Below, one piece after another: positions 44,601 through 54,404 of a stretch of DNA of 64,000 nt (positions within the stretch are counted from its first letter, which is position 1; every line of letters starts with the position of its first letter). The DNA is from Haliclona indistincta (taxonomy: Eukaryota > Porifera > Demospongiae > Haplosclerida > Chalinidae), in contig OZ024788.1 in NCBI GenBank assembly GCA_964017065.1, positions 10,910,457 to 10,974,456 of the forward strand, written 5' to 3'. Position numbers and translations under genes: made by a program. The notes below the pieces were generated by a model that searched no databases, was not told the DNA's origin, and saw only the letters and a program-made list of their open reading frames with translations.

Positions 44601-47600
44601 GCCAGAGAGTGGGATCTATAAGCCTTCTTATCTCTGAAACACGTCTTTGGACAAACTGCTTCCATACCTTGTTTGTTCCAGTTACCCAATAAAGTGCTAC
44701 CTCTGAATCTGTGTAGCACAAAGGTTCTTCTAATGGTATCTCTGTCTCCAAGCTGTTAGTGACACTCTTCATAAGTCTGGCGAGCAAGAGACCTGATAAG
44801 AGCTCCAGACGGGGAATAGTTAGAATCTTCATTGGAGCTACTCTGGTTTTCGACGCAATGAATCGAACATGAATGACTTGCTGGGTCTTGATCACCAAGT
44901 AGACAACTGCGGCATAGGCTGCGCTTGAGGCATCACAGAATCCAACTAAACTGCTAGTGTGATCTTGAGAACTGTCACTGTCCCAGATGCATCGGGGAAT
45001 GGATAGCATTGGACATAAGACTAAGTCTGACACAAGAGAGTTCCATTGTCGGAGTAGGTCACCGCTCAGTGGTTGATCCCATTCTAGCTTCTCTTGGCAC
45101 AACCTTTGGAAGAGAATTTTGAAACTGATGACAATGGGAGCAAGATAGCCTATAGGGTCGTAGAACCGGCCAATGGTGCTAACAAGGTTGCGCTTCGTTG
45201 GTTCTAACTTCAGTGCCATTTGGGCAATCTCTGTGAACCCAAAACAAATCTTGTCAGTGGCAACTTCCCAACGCAGACCAAGCACCTTTTGCTCTCCTGA
45301 TTGAAATAACTGAGACATACCCAGTGTTGACTTACTGTAGGTTTCTTCTGGAGAACATATCACCTTGGGTGATGGCTGGGCTGTGGGATCTCGAACTCCT
45401 TCTTCAACATCAATCTTGTGTTGTAGAGCTTGACAGTTTGTCACAAACTTCCGGAGATTAAATCCTCCAGCTCTGAAGATCATCTTTGCCTCTGTGTAAA
45501 ACTGATAAGCTTGCTGCTCATCCTGTGCTCCACTTACGATGTCGTCTACGTACAGCGATGCTGTTAATTTTGAGATGAGAGTAGGATGAGATGACACATA
45601 CTGTAGGAGATGATGTTGTACAGTTGCATTTAACAGAAAGGGGCTGGACGACACGCCAAACACTGCTCGGCAAAACCGGAATATGCGAATTTGAGGATCC
45701 TCACTGGCTATGTCCCGTACCCAAAGAAAGCGCAAAAAATCTCTATCATTCTTGTCAATGGCTACCATTAGGAAGGCCTTTTCTACGTCAGCGATCAAGG
45801 CTACTCGGTGAGTACGGAATCTAAGAAGAATTCCTAAAATGCTCTGTTCAAACTTTGGACCCTTGTGCAGACATTCGTTTAGAGAACACCCGGTCGACCT
45901 AGCTGATGCGTCATACACAATTCTTACTTTAGTTGTCTCCTTGTCTCTCCTGATGACAGCATGATGAGGAAGGTAGTGTGCTCTTTCACATTCTCCAGGT
46001 GACTCCTTGACCTCTTCTATGATCTCTTGTTGTAGCTGTGAGCCAATGATCGCATCATACTCATTCAGTATGTCTGGGTCTCTCTTTAGTCTCCGTAGTA
46101 GCCCTTGAAGTCTTGTGTAGCTCAACTCATAATTGGTGGGTAACTCCGGATGTGAATCCTTCCAGGGAAGTGTTACCTCATAACGTCCTTCGTTATACTG
46201 TATCGTCTGTGAGAAGGAGTCGAGAACCGAGTCTTCTGAACATTCTACTCCGAGAGACTCTAGCTTCCAGAATGATCGGAGAACCTCGTCTAGATCTTCG
46301 GAGGATGATTGTGTGGTGTCAGACTTCAACACATGTGCGGTGAGTAGACCGTGTCTTTGAGTGCTTGCTGTGGTATTAGGAACGACTCCCGACAGCATCC
46401 AACCAACCTTGGAGTGAATCGCAACTGGACCTTCTTGTCCGTGCCGAGTTTTCCCAGTGACGAAATTCCAGTAATAATCTAGTCCGATGAGTAGGTTGAT
46501 GCTCATTCCTTCTTCATGATCAGGAACATCAGCCATATCCAGACCACTGAGGTGTTGGCAGCATGATGCGTTGAGGTCAATTGGACGTGTTGTCAATGGT
46601 TGGCAAATGAGCGGCACTGCAAACAATTCCATTTCTTGACCCTTTCCATCTCGAGTTTCCACTCCTATCTTGACTACATCACATACTTGATCAGTCTGCT
46701 CCTTGCATCCGAACGTCATTACCGTGATTGCCTTTGTCTCGCTTGGTTTCAGATCAAGAGCTTCCTTTATGTTTCGGGTCACATAGGACTGCTGACTTCC
46801 TGTGTCGAAAATAGCTCTGATCTGCACGTGCTTATCACGGTTGTCTGGATTGTACACCTTGATGCTGGCTGTTTGTAGCAGAACTGTTTCCTTTGCTCCC
46901 ACAAGTAATGATGTGTGAGGAGTAGTACCTGCATTCATCGGGGTCGGGTTTGTATTGGACTGGGAATTAGTTGGCTCTGATGAGGTGGTGCAGATAGAAG
47001 AGTGGTGTCTTCCCCTGCAATTTGAACATCTAGACTTGGATCGGCACTGACGACTTAGATGACCTCTTCTTAGACAGACGAAACAACGACCAGAAGTTCT
47101 CAGCATTTGCTTCCGTTGTTCTGGTTCCTGTACTGACTGGCACTTCTCTGATTGGTGAGGTTGGTTGCAATATGAACATCGTGCTTGGGCATTACCGGCT
47201 AGAAATATTGGTGTTGGTTGACTTGGTTCAGACTCTTGTGAGTTGCGACCTGGAGTTCCAATAGTGTCTCTTGGTCCTTTGACTGTAGTCCCAATAGATC
47301 TTTCTCTTGCTTCTAGCTCCATCAAAAACTCTCTCAGAATCGCATTCAATCCCCACTCCTCACCGCCGAGCTTCCTGCTGATAGCAAGCTTGAGTGTAGT
47401 TGGCAACTTGTTTAAAAGTACAGATGAAAGTAGACTTCCGTACGTTTCTGCTCCAACTCCCAGTGACTCGAGACCTCTGATATGAGTTTCCACTGAGTCA
47501 TAAAGACGACGAAGGCCTACCATGTTGTTGGCAGAAGCCACTGCCTCTAGTGACATGAGCGCATCCATGTGTCGTGAGACAATCATTTGCTTGTTACCGA

Positions 47601-49253
47601 ACCTTCGTTTCAGTATCTCAACCGCCTCCTTGTAGTTTGCTGCGGTCAACAAGAGTCCCGATACTGCCTCATATGCCGAACGTCTCAACATGGAACGTAA
47701 GTAGTTAAACTTGTCAATTTCAGTCAGAGTGGGATTTTCATGAATGGCTGCACTGTATGAATCCCAGAATGTGGTCCAGGTAGTCACATTTCCATCAAAT
47801 GGCTTAATTGACAATTTGGGAAGTCTTACCTGAGTTACTGTTGCTGACAAGGGGTTTACTGTTGGTAGGGGTGAGGCTGCAGACCAAGGATGAGGTTGTA
47901 GGAAGGGTGAAGGAACATAAGAAGTAGTAGATGTCTGGTAAGGGACTTGAGGTCGTAACTGAGGCATGGTTGGCGTGACCTCTGTAGTGGCTTGAAATCT
48001 GGGAGTGGCTGCTCCTGACGTTGCATTTGAAGTGGCAAGTGGATGAGCTGTCATAGTAGAAATGGGCTCGTGTCGTACAAATAGTGGTGTACCAGGTGCT
48101 GCAGTAGCTGAACCCAAAAGAGTGTTCGTTGATGTTATAGTCGATGGTTGTGAAGAGAATAGGGAAAATGGTGAGTCCGAGAATGAAGGATAAGGATTAA
48201 ACGACCAGGTAGACGGTTCAGTGAACGACACTCTCCGTGGAAACCCAGATCCATGTGTAGAGGTGATAGAGGGAAAAGAGTGAGGTGCTGACATAACAAC
48301 ACTTGATGACGTCATGGAACTAGTTGACGTAACTGTGATCGGTTCGGCTAGTGTTAGAACTGCATCTGAGGTAGTACTGGAAAACATAACACTAGGACTG
48401 GTCTGAGTAGTTGGACTATGAGTTGTGGAAGTCACGCTCACCGAGGTTGGTCTGGAGGTCTCGCGTAGTCGTTGATCATCTTCACCGCTCTGTTCGGATG
48501 CCGAAAGGCTACTCTCACTCTCCCCTTCTCTGTGACGGCGTCTGTGATGGGTTGACTTCCTGCGTGTCGCTGGCAATGACAGATTCTCTAATGCCTCATC
48601 AAGTTCCATTAGTGCGTCCTCTATTCTCTCTCGCACAATATCACTCTGCTCTACTTCAGACTCCACCTTATCTTCTGGTACTAGCTTCAAAATCTCACGA
48701 TCCATTTCAGCCAGTAGCGCACATTTCTCCGTCAGTGTCTTCTTCAATCGCTTCAGCTTGTTAACATTTTTAATTCCAATTGCGTAGTCTAATTCGCCGA
48801 TGCTTCTTGTGACCGTGCTCCTGTTACCGCCTCTTTCTCTGAGTTTTCTCGTCAGACTCTCCGTGGTCTTGGCTCCCGTCGTCGAATCGGTGTGCTCGGG
48901 AACTGTGGCGGCGTGTACTGTGTCGATCTCGGTCGGCAGGCTGTCTCTCAGCGGACTCTGCTCGTCCTCCGCCATTTTGTCCACGTGGGTCGATCGTGGG
49001 TTTCTTGGTAGCTCGGCTGTCAACTAGAGGTAGATTCAATGTTCAAAGTGTTCGGCAATCCGATTCGAAGGACCATGTAGCTCAACTCATAATTGGTGGG
49101 TAACTCCGGATGTGAATCCTTCCAGGGAAGTGTGACCTCATAACGTCCTTCGTTATACTGTATCGTCTGTGAGAAGGAGTCGAGAACCGAGTCTTCTGAA
49201 CATTCTACTCCGAGAGACTCTGTAGGTTCACTCCTTTTATTACGTCACCACAT

Positions 49254-49301
<48 letters not shown>

Positions 49302-52300
49302 TAATAAATATTGTCCAATAGTCACTGATTCCCAACAGCCTGCCTAACTCCCTTATCACGCTAGTTGCTTCATTTAATTGCAGAAACCGTACTGAAATTT
49401 TCCAAAGAATGGCAACTGAAGACAGAAATTTCAAGCCCAGCCTTCGGTGCAGCGGACAATGATACAGAGCTAGTTCCTCCTCTCAGTTGCATGCAGTGTA
49501 GCCTAAGTTTCTCAGTCCTGTTGAGACCATGCAGCTCAGTACTCCGCGCAGCTTAGCCTTGTAGGCTGCATGCACTACACTGCCCGAGCGAGCGCAGTAC
49601 ACTGACTGAACTGAGCTAACTTCTCTCTGGATCTGATGGTACTACAAAAGTGTAGCAGTACTCTGAACTTATAGCTCTTTGTATTGTAATCTTTTGTTAT
49701 TTCTTCTAATACGTCAGTCTTGTAGTCAGTCAGTCTGTCACCTCTTGTATTTTGTCATGTGAGTGTTGTAAGTCATTGTTCCTCTCTCTCTTTAATTACT
49801 GTGTTGTGTTAGAATTTTGATCCCCGTTTGATCCAGTGAATTTCTCTCTTGGTTCTCTGTTCACGTTACAATCTATGACATTACTACACTCTTCTTCTTA
49901 GTCTATTGGTACCAATTAAGGAATCTGCATGCTGTGCCGGGAGAACGGTGACATCATAGTTTTAATGTTAAGCCGGACATACTGCTGATATACCGTCTAT
50001 GATGAACTCATTGGTGATAGCTACGTGTTTTTGAATCCAGCCAGCTTGCAAGAGCTAGAACAATGAGTAATTCATAGCTACTTGTTGATGGGGCAACACG
50101 GTTCATTTAAAAACTTTTCACTATTTTGATGTTGTTTGCAGAATATTATACTGATGACAGTACAGTGGGTTCTGTTATAGCCAATGCATGTGCATCTACA
50201 GATTGACATCTTCTTAATAGAGAAGATCTAGATGTGAATAGTGAGCAGATCGAGAGCTATAGAACAATAGCATTGATACTATACAAAACTGCATGCATGC
50301 ATGTTTATGATTGATGATGAAACGTTACTATAGCACACAAACTTTTAATCCTCTTATTAATTGTCACTGAAAACAAAATCTTAATTCATTCATAATTTAC
50401 CCCGTCATTTGAACTATATATATAGACACCATTGTAGGACAGTTTTCGTTTGGTCAGTCTTAAATTTGTCCTAGGACAGTTTTCGTTGGCTTCTTATTTT
50501 TGTCCTAGGACAGTTTTCGTTGGCTTCTTATTTTGTCCTAGGACAATTTTCGTTGGCTTCTTATTTTGTCCTAGGACAGTTTTCGTTGGCTTCTTATTTT
50601 GTCCTAGGACAGTTCTCGTTGGCGTATTTAGTCCCTGGACAGTTTTCGCCGGAATATTTTAGTCCTAGGACAATTTTCGTCGGAATATTTTGGTCTTAGG
50701 ACAGTTCCCGTTAGCTTATTTTGTCCTAGGAGAGTTTTCGTTGGCGTTTTTGTCCTAGGACAATTTTGTTTCGGCTAGGACAAAAACCTTCGATCCAATT
50801 TTGTCCTAGGACAAAATTCGTCGATCAATTTTTATCCTAGGACAATTATCATCAGCTGAATTTTGTCCCATGGGACAATTTTCTGGTAGGACAGATATCG
50901 CTGTGACAGTCCATTTTGTGTATAAACTCTAGTGCATGATTATCAAAATTTCACATGAAATTATAAATACCAGGAGCTTATCATTCCAAGGATCAAAAGT
51001 GTACAACATTGAAAGCATTACAAATACTCAGTGTGGTACAAAATAAGACCCATACATGCAGCCACATGTAGATCTAGATGTACGCTGTACTATGTGTGTA
51101 TTCTCAAGTATATACAAATGTAGCAGCCACATTGACTTGGAATATCAAGCTCCTGATCACTTCCTTTACCTTCAGATTACTATGATCTTAAAAGTGTGTC
51201 AGATGCTGTGGTTGCTTTCTTCAATAAAACGTACTGTAGTGTTTCTTTCATGATTGACATACAAAAGGTGTGTTGTAATAATTCTTGTGAGTGTCTATTA
51301 TACTTTACTACTGTTATTGTACTGGCGCGTTATTAGGCACATGCGCTTATAAAATACACAGCAAAGAAATACGCGCTTATACACATGAGATGCGTCTAAT
51401 AAAGAGTGCTTTTGAAGCTAAGTACATATCTACTGTAATGAAATTTATTTGATCCATCATTAGAATTTAGCTTACCAATGTAATGAATTTATAATTATTA
51501 TGCACAAGGGAAAGCTGATGATTTAACTACTTTAATTCATCTTAAATTTTATTGTTACTGTGCACAGAGGAACACTCTAGTAAAGACTTGTCCGAATCAA
51601 GAGCTGACTTCAGAAACATACACAAAGACAGACATGACAGACAGAGATTCACATAAAGAAATAACTATAACAGAAACTGGCATACAGAATTACACCACCT
51701 TGGTACAGGTTGGGCACCACTACCTTAGTGATATTATGATAGTCATTGACAATGACTTGGAAATCGAGATGATGACAGTTCCTTTTAGTAAGTTATTTGT
51801 ATTACTATTAAATTTTTAATTAATCCTGTATACTTGCAGGTTCCTTTAACATTCAAGAATGTGATACATCATCTAATAATACTGCCATACTAGTTAAATG
51901 CGTATTTTTCATCAACTCGACTGCAACAGGGTTCGCAGTGATTAAAGATAACCAGACTCACAAAACCTTCAATGGGACACTTAAAAGAGTGGCAAATGAT
52001 AAAAGATCCGTCAATATTTCTGATCTACCAGCAGGAGAGTATAGTGTGAGAGTGTATGACAATATAACAGACTACGTCGACGGCTTGGAACCTGCATATG
52101 AGAATTTCAAAACATTGCACATATCTCCTCTTCCAACTGCTCCCTCACATACCTTATCACCATCCTCTACATTACTGTCTTCAGGTATATGACTGTGATG
52201 ACATTTTACACAGTAATTTTATTCGGTTTTTTCTATAGCAATTTTTTCTGTGCGTGCATCAACTTACAGCATCATTACTCCCACCATAATGCCTAGTGAT

Positions 52301-53242
52301 TCTAAATCATCAGGTATGTGGATGAAATAAATTTGAATTGTTTTGATTCCCTCTATTCCTTCATAATTATAGTCACCATTATTGCTGTCATTACACCTCT
52401 CATAATATGCGGGATTTTTCTCACGATGGTGGTGATTGTTATCTTGACAAGGATGTGTACCAAAGCCCACAAAAGAACATGTAAATGTAATACACATTAA
52501 TATTGTTATGGAATTTTCATTGTGCCCATGGATTATTAGATGTGACAAATGAAGAAGAAATGAATAATTACACTAAAAATGGATCAAACACAAGGTTCGA
52601 CATCTCATAAAAAGAATAATTATTTAATCATGCATGATTATTAACTTTAATCATAGACATAATACAAAAAATGACCTTGGAAAATATATGGTGAGGCAAA
52701 CATACGTGTCTGCATTTACATGCATGCAAAAGTGACTTCTGCATAGTGAAGTCATCTCTTCTTTTGCATGCACGTGACTGTGATAAGTTGATATAATTCA
52801 CATTATCGTAGCTGACTTATGTTATTCCAGCACGATGAGCAAGTAAATTTTGATCAGTCTGAATCAGAGTCAACATCTTTTCTTTCTACCACATCCACTG
52901 CTGAAAAGGTGAGATCGTAATTATTGTTGTATCATTTGCTGAAATGCTTTGTAAAAAAATTATTTCAAATTACTCCCATATGCAGCACTCTAATCTATCA
53001 CCAGCTGCTGATGAAGTATAACCTGTGTATTCCACACCCCATGGACATATAGCTGCAGAGCCTACCAAGGTCGGTGATCGGCACCACCAACTACAGTTTT
53101 ACAGTCACATTTTCGTATGCCACAGGATAAGAATTCACTGCACTATGCTGAAGTAGATCACTCTACTACTAATGCACCAGTTGCTCCTCTACCACCTGAA
53201 CTGGTACCAGTACAGTATGCTAAGATAAACAGCAGAAAATGA
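38679..53242 (+). CDS. R8: receptor with long tail, expanded to 14.5 kb; nonsense in exon 12
   Basis: Thirteen exons: 38679-38739 (MQEAAMIILFLSRIWTASA), 38794-39090 (Ig), 41628-41903 (FN3), 51176-51267, 51568-51787, 51840-52184, 52239-52313, 52373-52480 (TM), 52540-52594, 52657-52690, 52831-52908, 52986-53069, 53126-53242. All junctions are consensus and phases match. Intron 2 holds a foldback element and intron 3 an antisense BEL/Pao element and a minisatellite, yet no exon is hit. Exon 12 has TAA (53019) where sisters have GAA after DEV, giving a 558-residue protein without LHYAEV and VQYAKI. That 84-base exon is phase 0-0, so skipping it would keep both motifs. Signal exon and TM are the most divergent in the array, the TM being closest to the R5 second cassette. 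Confidence 0.75.
39152..41549. mobile_element. Foldback element of 2.4 kb in R8 intron 2
   Basis: Ends GGAGGCACGGTAGTG (39152) and CACTACCGTGCCTCC (to 41549) are inverted. The two halves, 39152 to about 39890 and about 40735 to 41549, are inverse copies along nearly their whole length; landmarks are 'ggttcgtcactttagtaac', 'cttttacgcgag/ctcgcgtaaag' and 'aaacaaccaatgg'-like sequence near the centre. The centre contains four copies of the dispersed repeat also at 28225. The termini lie next to 'ccgccatcttg'. No transposase is present, so it is non-autonomous. It sits between the Ig and FN3 exons and would have to be spliced out as one 2.5 kb intron. Confidence 0.8.
39895..40735. repeat. Four alternating copies of a dispersed repeat
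   Basis: Copies at about 39895-40115 (inverse), 40126-40290, 40376-40525 (inverse) and 40526-40735, each with 'gggatctatggtctg' or its complement and 'gatttctatcgaaatcaaaa' at the outer side. The alternating orientation gives several nested hairpins in the middle of the foldback element. Confidence 0.7.
41904..42482. other. R8 intron 3, left part
   Basis: The first 300 bases are intron without recognisable content. From about 42215 there are two or three units of the GTCCTAGGA/GAAAATTGTCC motif seen in the minisatellite at 50435-50915, followed by sequence up to the BEL element that may be the remainder of its 3' LTR. The outer LTR end was not located. Confidence 0.4.
42661..49023 (-). CDS. 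BEL/Pao Gag-Pol polyprotein, 2120 codons
   Basis: One frame without stops. Order from the N-terminus: Ser/Thr-rich region; a DUF1759-type Gag domain (about 401-590, from LPKLSIKPFDG); zinc knuckles (CFVCLRRGHLSRQC, about 670); an A17-type aspartic protease (FDTGSQQSY, about 740); reverse transcriptase with ASLYVDDIVSG (about 1157); RNase H (GFCDASS about 1362, then CYTDSE); an integrase HHCC-like zinc region (HRCVTC); an integrase core with GVDFAGP and VSDNGKTF; and a DUF5641-like C-terminus (PGDVVLVFDED). At the third catalytic position of the integrase, where this family normally has Glu (in WERLV-type sequence), it reads APWWGGIFGRLV, with Gly. The copy is therefore probably integration-deficient. 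No envelope frame is present. Confidence 0.9.
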   Translation of the reverse strand: MTAELPRNPRSTHVDKMAEDEQSPLRDSLPTEIDTVHAATVPEHTDSTTGAKTTESLTRKLRERGGNRSTVTRSIGELDYAIGIKNVNKLKRLKKTLTEKCALLAEMDREILKLVPEDKVESEVEQSDIVRERIEDALMELDEALENLSLPATRRKSTHHRRRHREGESESSLSASEQSGEDDQRLRETSRPTSVSVTSTTHSPTTQTSPSVMFSSTTSDAVLTLAEPITVTSTSSMTSSSVVMSAPHSFPSITSTHGSGFPRRVSFTEPSTWSFNPYPSFSDSPFSLFSSQPSTITSTNTLLGSATAAPGTPLFVRHEPISTMTAHPLATSNATSGAATPRFQATTEVTPTMPQLRPQVPYQTSTTSYVPSPFLQPHPWSAASPLPTVNPLSATVTQVRLPKLSIKPFDGNVTTWTTFWDSYSAAIHENPTLTEIDKFNYLRSMLRRSAYEAVSGLLLTAANYKEAVEILKRRFGNKQMIVSRHMDALMSLEAVASANNMVGLRRLYDSVETHIRGLESLGVGAETYGSLLSSVLLNKLPTTLKLAISRKLGGEEWGLNAILREFLMELEARERSIGTTVKGPRDTIGTPGRNSQESEPSQPTPIFLAGNAQARCSYCNQPHQSEKCQSVQEPEQRKQMLRTSGRCFVCLRRGHLSRQCRSKSRCSNCRGRHHSSICTTSSEPTNSQSNTNPTPMNAGTTPHTSLLVGAKETVLLQTASIKVYNPDNRDKHVQIRAIFDTGSQQSYVTRNIKEALDLKPSETKAITVMTFGCKEQTDQVCDVVKIGVETRDGKGQEMELFAVPLICQPLTTRPIDLNASCCQHLSGLDMADVPDHEEGMSINLLIGLDYYWNFVTGKTRHGQEGPVAIHSKVGWMLSGVVPNTTASTQRHGLLTAHVLKSDTTQSSSEDLDEVLRSFWKLESLGVECSEDSVLDSFSQTIQYNEGRYEVTLPWKDSHPELPTNYELSYTRLQGLLRRLKRDPDILNEYDAIIGSQLQQEIIEEVKESPGECERAHYLPHHAVIRRDKETTKVRIVYDASARSTGCSLNECLHKGPKFEQSILGILLRFRTHRVALIADVEKAFLMVAIDKNDRDFLRFLWVRDIASEDPQIRIFRFCRAVFGVSSSPFLLNATVQHHLLQYVSSHPTLISKLTASLYVDDIVSGAQDEQQAYQFYTEAKMIFRAGGFNLRKFVTNCQALQHKIDVEEGVRDPTAQPSPKVICSPEETYSKSTLGMSQLFQSGEQKVLGLRWEVATDKICFGFTEIAQMALKLEPTKRNLVSTIGRFYDPIGYLAPIVISFKILFQRLCQEKLEWDQPLSGDLLRQWNSLVSDLVLCPMLSIPRCIWDSDSSQDHTSSLVGFCDASSAAYAAVVYLVIKTQQVIHVRFIASKTRVAPMKILTIPRLELLSGLLLARLMKSVTNSLETEIPLEEPLCYTDSEVALYWVTGTNKVWKQFVQRRVSEIRRLIDPTLWRHCSGKDNPADLPSRGINPTELAHSQLWKEGPSWLGISEADQPTAEREMPVDCTQELKVTTMGPLTATNSTTLNIDCHDYSSLGKLLRVTAYVLRFITLLKNKIKAKHESTALDANHKELLADSIVRAETFWVKNAQQCLTSEDRFQTLKSQFGLFQDEDGVWRCGGRLANATISFQTKHPILLPTNHHITTLIARRAHQRVLHNGVKETLNEIRAKFWIVKGRSFVKKLIHRCVTCRRFEGLPCRGLPPPPLPSFRLRQSPPFTHTGVDFAGPLLVKSTIGTGSGKAWIALYTCCVTRAIHLDIVPEMTTTAFIRSLKRFSSRKGLPKAFVSDNGKTFKGAARVIGEMLDDKRLEQHLSGVGVKWLFNLERAPWWGGIFGRLVRMTKRCLRKMVGRSRLTYDELITVVCEVEGVLNARPLTYITADDLEEPLTPAHLITGRRVLNLPDSFYLEQVEQGDLEISTKHMTERLTHLHKILEEFWRRWTTEYVLELREAHRYRQKTDEQAAVKPGDVVLVFDEDSPRGLWKIALVKSLIVGKDHQARGAILKVGTTGSREVNLRRPLQKLYPLEVHASSSDSDKEIGIANTANETEEDASTSKDDQIGEQTEQAAETSELRRPRRAAAMEARSRSQAMAMFEDDDLSD
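49076..49221. repeat. Displaced copy of a pol segment at the 5' LTR
   Basis: Bases 49076-49221 repeat 46116-46261 in the same orientation. I noticed one mismatch (gtgtgacc against gtgttacc). The junction with the LTR is at GACTCT, present in both partners, so it was likely joined through microhomology or template switching during reverse transcription. Confidence 0.85.
49338..50434. other. R8 intron 3, right part before the minisatellite
   Basis: No gene is supported. 49340-49870 has higher GC content than the surroundings and may be old TE sequence, but no termini or repeats were identified. 49900-50430 is AT-rich intron. No exon of the receptor family occurs here. Confidence 0.4.
50435..50915. 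repeat. Minisatellite with GTCCTAGGACA core, unit about 33-37 bases
   Basis: About twelve imperfect units of the type 'tttTGTCCTAGGACAgttttcg' plus 'ttggcttctta'. The core TCCTAGGA is palindromic. The middle units (50490-50610) are almost identical, the outer ones diverged. An open frame of 70 codons across it merely reflects the repeat. Related units at 42219-42290 lie on the other side of the BEL element. Confidence 0.85.
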
Positions 53243-54040
53243 CAAATGCTTCCAACAGTACTTCACAAATACATGTACGTAGCTTAGCTGTTAGTGTGGA
53301 CCTTGCTAACTAGTTACAAGCTAGTTTTTTATGAATAGTTTTTAAGCATGTAATGCTAGTTAAACATTGTCTTCATGTTTAAAAAGTTGAGTTTTTTTAT
53401 AACGACTGCTTTTCAGTGTAAATGCTATTAGGGGTATATCACATTATTTCCTGATACACATAAACATGAAGTGGAACAACAACAATGTCAGTAGCTGATC
53501 CAAAATACAATCAATGAACAGAACAAAGAGATACAATCATGTTAAAGTAACATGGTTTGTTTGTAGTGTGCTGTGCTGGTTGGTTGACTGCTTAATAATA
53601 AGTCAAAGTCCTGCAGACCTGTATAGAAATCAAAACATAATAGCATTTCAAAGCTGTCCCTATACACGTGGTGAGCAACTACTAATTATTGCCTGCACTA
53701 GTTGCCTATGTACATGCAGTCGTACAATAGTGTTGTTATGAATAATTCCAAAAACCCCAATGTGTTTGGGTGGGATAGACGTAAACAGCACTTGACCTAC
53801 CATATTAAATGCACCGTATAATTATTATGTCCACCGACTGGCTTTAGATTTGTACATCAACTGAGGTGATTGTATGGGTGTTTAGTTAACTGTTACGAGC
53901 ATGAATATCTTTATGCATTCATGACTCTCATTGCATGACACAATTATGGTAAGTGGTTTGAGTCACATAGTAGAGGGACTGAAACTGGGACCCTCTAGCT
54001 GTTTCTAGTTATTCAGCTGAGGGGCATGCAAGAGAATTTG
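53243..54040. other. R8-R9 intergenic region
   Basis: It is paralogous in its second half to 2160-2690 and 10140-10570 (for example 'gtcaaagtcctgcagacctg', 'tagtgttgttatgaat'). It provides another empty site for the 2331 hairpin. No gene is supported. Confidence 0.55.
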
Positions 54041-54404
54041 AAAAGTGTGATTCCACTTAGCTAGTGAGATTTCTTTCTTTAAGCTAGTGTTCAACGATGA
54101 TATTGCAAGTGACAGTATCTCTCTTTGTGCAAAATAAACAGTAACTGGTCTAGTAGCAAAGGAATGAGGTGATCTCTGACCGAGGATAGCAAGCATCAAA
54201 TGCCAGCAGTATTGCATAGCTACGTGACTTGTTTTATGCATCATTCTGTGCAGTAAACAGTTTCTGCATGTCAGTATAGAAAGTATAATGTTTTGTGTTA
54301 GGTGAATAGATAACCAGTGGGCTCATGTCACGTACGATACCTCACGTGAAGAACTGCAGTGCTTTAGTGTATGCAGTGGCTGGAATACTTTTCAGTTAAT
54401 AATT
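54041..54404 (+). promoter_or_regulatory. Class-A promoter region of R9
   Basis: Same order of blocks as R1 and R3: 'gatattgcaagtgacag' near 54100 and ATGTCACGTACGATACCTCACGTG starting at 54325. It ends in the same TTTTCAGTTAATAATT just before ATG as R1, R3 and R7. Confidence 0.45.

Larger units (their letters stand above)
42483..49337 (-). mobile_element. BEL/Pao LTR retrotransposon with damaged 5' LTR
   Basis: On the minus strand the 3' LTR starts TGTTGGGAATCAG at 42584, directly after a purine tract (CAACAGGGGGAGGA). The same start lies at 49337. The two LTR segments match over 42483-42584 and 49216-49337 and differ mainly by about five TCAA units. Inside the 5' copy the match ends at GACTCT. 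Bases 49076-49221 are instead a copy of pol sequence 46116-46261 with a single difference noticed, so the rest of the 5' LTR and the primer-binding site are missing. It lies antisense in R8 intron 3. Confidence 0.85.

Noticed and set aside
50450..50662. 70-codon frame with FCPRTVFVGFL repeats
   Set aside because: Simply the minisatellite read in one frame.
51310..51420. Possible MITE in R8 intron 4 (GCGCGTTATTAGGCAC and partially inverted partner)
   Set aside because: Inverted repeat is short and imperfect, and no target duplication was found.
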